7,527 bases of DNA from NCBI GenBank assembly GCA_028275005.1, contig JAQCNN010000134.1:1-7527 (forward strand), written 5' to 3'. The translations under genes were made by a program, and so were the position numbers. The notes under the pieces are model-generated. The model worked only from the letters and a program-made list of their open reading frames with translations, did no database searches and was not told where the DNA came from. The DNA is from Salinirussus sp. (GTDB lineage: Archaea > Halobacteriota > Halobacteria > Halobacteriales > Haloarculaceae). This document shows positions 6,674 through 7,527 of the stretch, piece by piece. Position 1 is the first letter of the stretch. Each line of letters begins with the position of its first letter.

Positions 6674-6681
6674 GCATATGT
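6674..6681 (+). promoter_or_regulatory. Putative TATA element of the UspA-like gene
   Basis: The palindromic CATATG at 6675-6680 is centred about 28 bases before the ATG at 6706. It is the most AT-rich spot upstream of that gene. It lies about 60 bases from the zinc-ribbon promoter on the other strand, so the two genes share one divergent control region. Confidence 0.45.
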
Positions 6682-6705
6682 GCCGGTGTTTGCTACACGA
6701 CCCAC

Positions 6706-7110
6706 ATGCAGGAGGTCGTCGTCCCCGTCCGGTATCCCCTGAGTGACCGCTCCACGGCCACGCTCGACGAGGCTATCAGGGTCGCCGAGGAGCGTGAGGC
6801 CGCGCTCGCGGTGCTCCACGTCAATCTCTACCAGGACAACAGCCGGGTCACCCGCCGTCACCTCCGGGAGGCCGTCGAGCGTGCCTTCGGGACGCTGTCG
6901 AACGCCCGCTACATCGTCCGGCGCGGTCTGCTCGTCGAGGAGACGATCCTCGAGGAGGTCGCCGCCGGGAACGCCGACGTCGTTGTGGTCGGGGAGGGCC
7001 AGGCCAGCCGGTGGGAACGGATGATACGCCGGCTCACCGACGACCCCGACATCGAGCAGTACCTGAGGACCGAACTCGACTGCGAGGTCGTGACCGCGGG
7101 GTCGGACTAA
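6706..7110 (+). CDS. UspA-like universal stress family protein
   Basis: A 134-aa cytosolic protein with the universal stress protein fold: strand 1 EVVVPVRYPLS (3-13), an amphipathic helix, strand 2 AALAVLHVNLY (32-42), a middle region with ARYIVRRGLLVEETILEEVA (67-86), strand 4 ADVVVVGEG (90-98), and a last strand CEVVTAG (126-132). The usual ATP-binding loop after strand 4 (G-2x-G-9x-G-S/T) is absent: here the sequence runs GEGQASRWERMIRRLTDDPD. The protein therefore probably belongs to the non-ATP-binding haloarchaeal branch typified by VPVRYPLS and QASRW. The length is standard for a single Usp domain. The ATG at 6706 fits the TATA-like CATATG about 28 bases upstream. Its stop codon overlaps that of the convergent MscS-type gene. 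The role in stress response is inferred from the family only. Confidence 0.87.
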   Translation: MQEVVVPVRYPLSDRSTATLDEAIRVAEEREAALAVLHVNLYQDNSRVTRRHLREAVERAFGTLSNARYIVRRGLLVEETILEEVAAGNADVVVVGEGQASRWERMIRRLTDDPDIEQYLRTELDCEVVTAGSD

Positions 7111-7527
7111 CCCTCGTCGCCGGGTTCCTCGGGGGCCGACGGTGGCACCCGCTCCCGCTGTGGGTGTTGCCCGTGCCGGTTCCCGTCCCCGTCGACCGAC
7201 CGACCCGCCCCCGGCCCACCGGTGGAGACGTTCAGCTGACCGCTGGTTTCGTCGAAGACAAGATGGGTGTGTGGGTAGGCTATCTCGATATCGGCCTCTG
7301 TCTCCGCCAGCGCGCCCCAGACCTCCTCCTGCACCCGCGAACGAGTCGTCAACAGCTTGTACGGCTCCTCCGCCCAGTAGCGCAGCCGGAGGTTGATCCC
7401 GTTGTCGGCGTAGCTGTCGATGTAGCAGGTGGGGCCAGCGGGGTAGCGGGCGGCCCCGACGCGGATCCGCGGGCCGCCCTCGATGACGACATCGACCTTG
7501 CGGGCGGCCCGCTCGATGAGCCCCCGG
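7107..7527 (-). CDS. MscS family mechanosensitive channel, C-terminal part (5' partial)
   Basis: The visible 139 residues are the C-terminal end of a protein whose start and membrane helices lie beyond the right edge. They read as the MscS cytoplasmic domain: RAARKVDVVIEGGPRIRV, then YIDSYADNGINLRLRYW with the conserved residue pattern of the alpha/beta part, then RSRVQEEVWGALAETEADIEIAYPHTHLVF, matching the family's closing 'IEIPYPQ..' strand. Such channels open under membrane tension and release solutes during hypo-osmotic shock, which is important to a halophile. After the folded part there is a tail of about 45 residues rich in Gly, Pro, Arg and acidic residues, which looks disordered. 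The stop codon (TAG, 7107-7109 on the minus strand) overlaps the TAA of the UspA-like gene. A start at the TTG of 7352 would be wrong, since the frame stays open to the edge. Confidence 0.88.
   Translation of the reverse strand, partial: RGLIERAARKVDVVIEGGPRIRVGAARYPAGPTCYIDSYADNGINLRLRYWAEEPYKLLTTRSRVQEEVWGALAETEADIEIAYPHTHLVFDETSGQLNVSTGGPGAGRSVDGDGNRHGQHPQRERVPPSAPEEPGDEG

Noticed and set aside
6300..6677. N-terminal extension of the YdjM-type hydrolase
   Set aside because: The frame happens to stay open, but the extension overlaps the zinc-ribbon gene and its promoter, is Arg/Gly-rich, and lies upstream of a strong TATA box that fits a start at 6299.
7107..7352. Complete 81-aa minus-strand gene starting at a TTG
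   Set aside because: Translation continues in frame to the right edge with clear MscS-type sequence, so this is the end of a larger gene and not a small gene.
1..7527. Mobile element, CRISPR array, tRNA or rRNA
   Set aside because: I looked for transposase motifs, direct repeats with regular spacing, terminal inverted repeats and tRNA-like arms and saw none; coding density and composition are even throughout.

Overview
The window looks like chromosomal DNA of a halophilic archaeon (class Halobacteria). The evidence is high GC, strongly acidic soluble proteins, haloarchaea-type families (a DUF7537-like secreted protein, a DUF5816-type zinc ribbon, a PVRYPLS-type UspA protein), and archaeal TATA elements centred about 25-28 bases before start codons with no room for a leader, the usual leaderless arrangement in this group. 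I see no rRNA, tRNA, CRISPR array, insertion sequence or long repeat. Composition looks even, with no sign of recent transfer.

Layout, left to right. A secreted or membrane-anchored DUF7537-like protein (+, 5' end cut by the window edge) is followed by a DUF502 membrane protein with its own promoter (+). Convergent to that is a GNAT acetyltransferase with a C-terminal four-cysteine zinc ribbon (-). After a divergent promoter region of about 200 bases comes an HD-domain phosphohydrolase-like protein (+). Convergent to it is a run of minus-strand genes. In transcription order these are a stand-alone zinc-ribbon protein, a YdjM-type membrane metal-dependent hydrolase, a membrane protein of unclear family, a DUF2238 membrane protein, and a LysE-family exporter with its own promoter. 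On the far right a UspA-like gene (+) and the 3' end of an MscS-type channel gene (-) converge, with stop codons overlapping by three bases.

The genes are mostly single housekeeping or stress and envelope units. The only clear operon candidate is the membrane trio hydrolase, 203-aa membrane protein and DUF2238 protein (6299 down to 4058). No known defence, secretion or biosynthetic system is present.

Two points stand out. First, the zinc ribbon at the end of the GNAT protein and the stand-alone 79-aa protein 4.4 kb away align without gaps over 69 residues, with 29 identities by hand count and the same CX2C-X14-CX2C pattern. Second, the unassigned 203-aa membrane protein appears to be a diverged relative of the DUF2238 protein next to it. 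It keeps the hydrophobic frame but has lost nearly all the polar residues that could bind metal.
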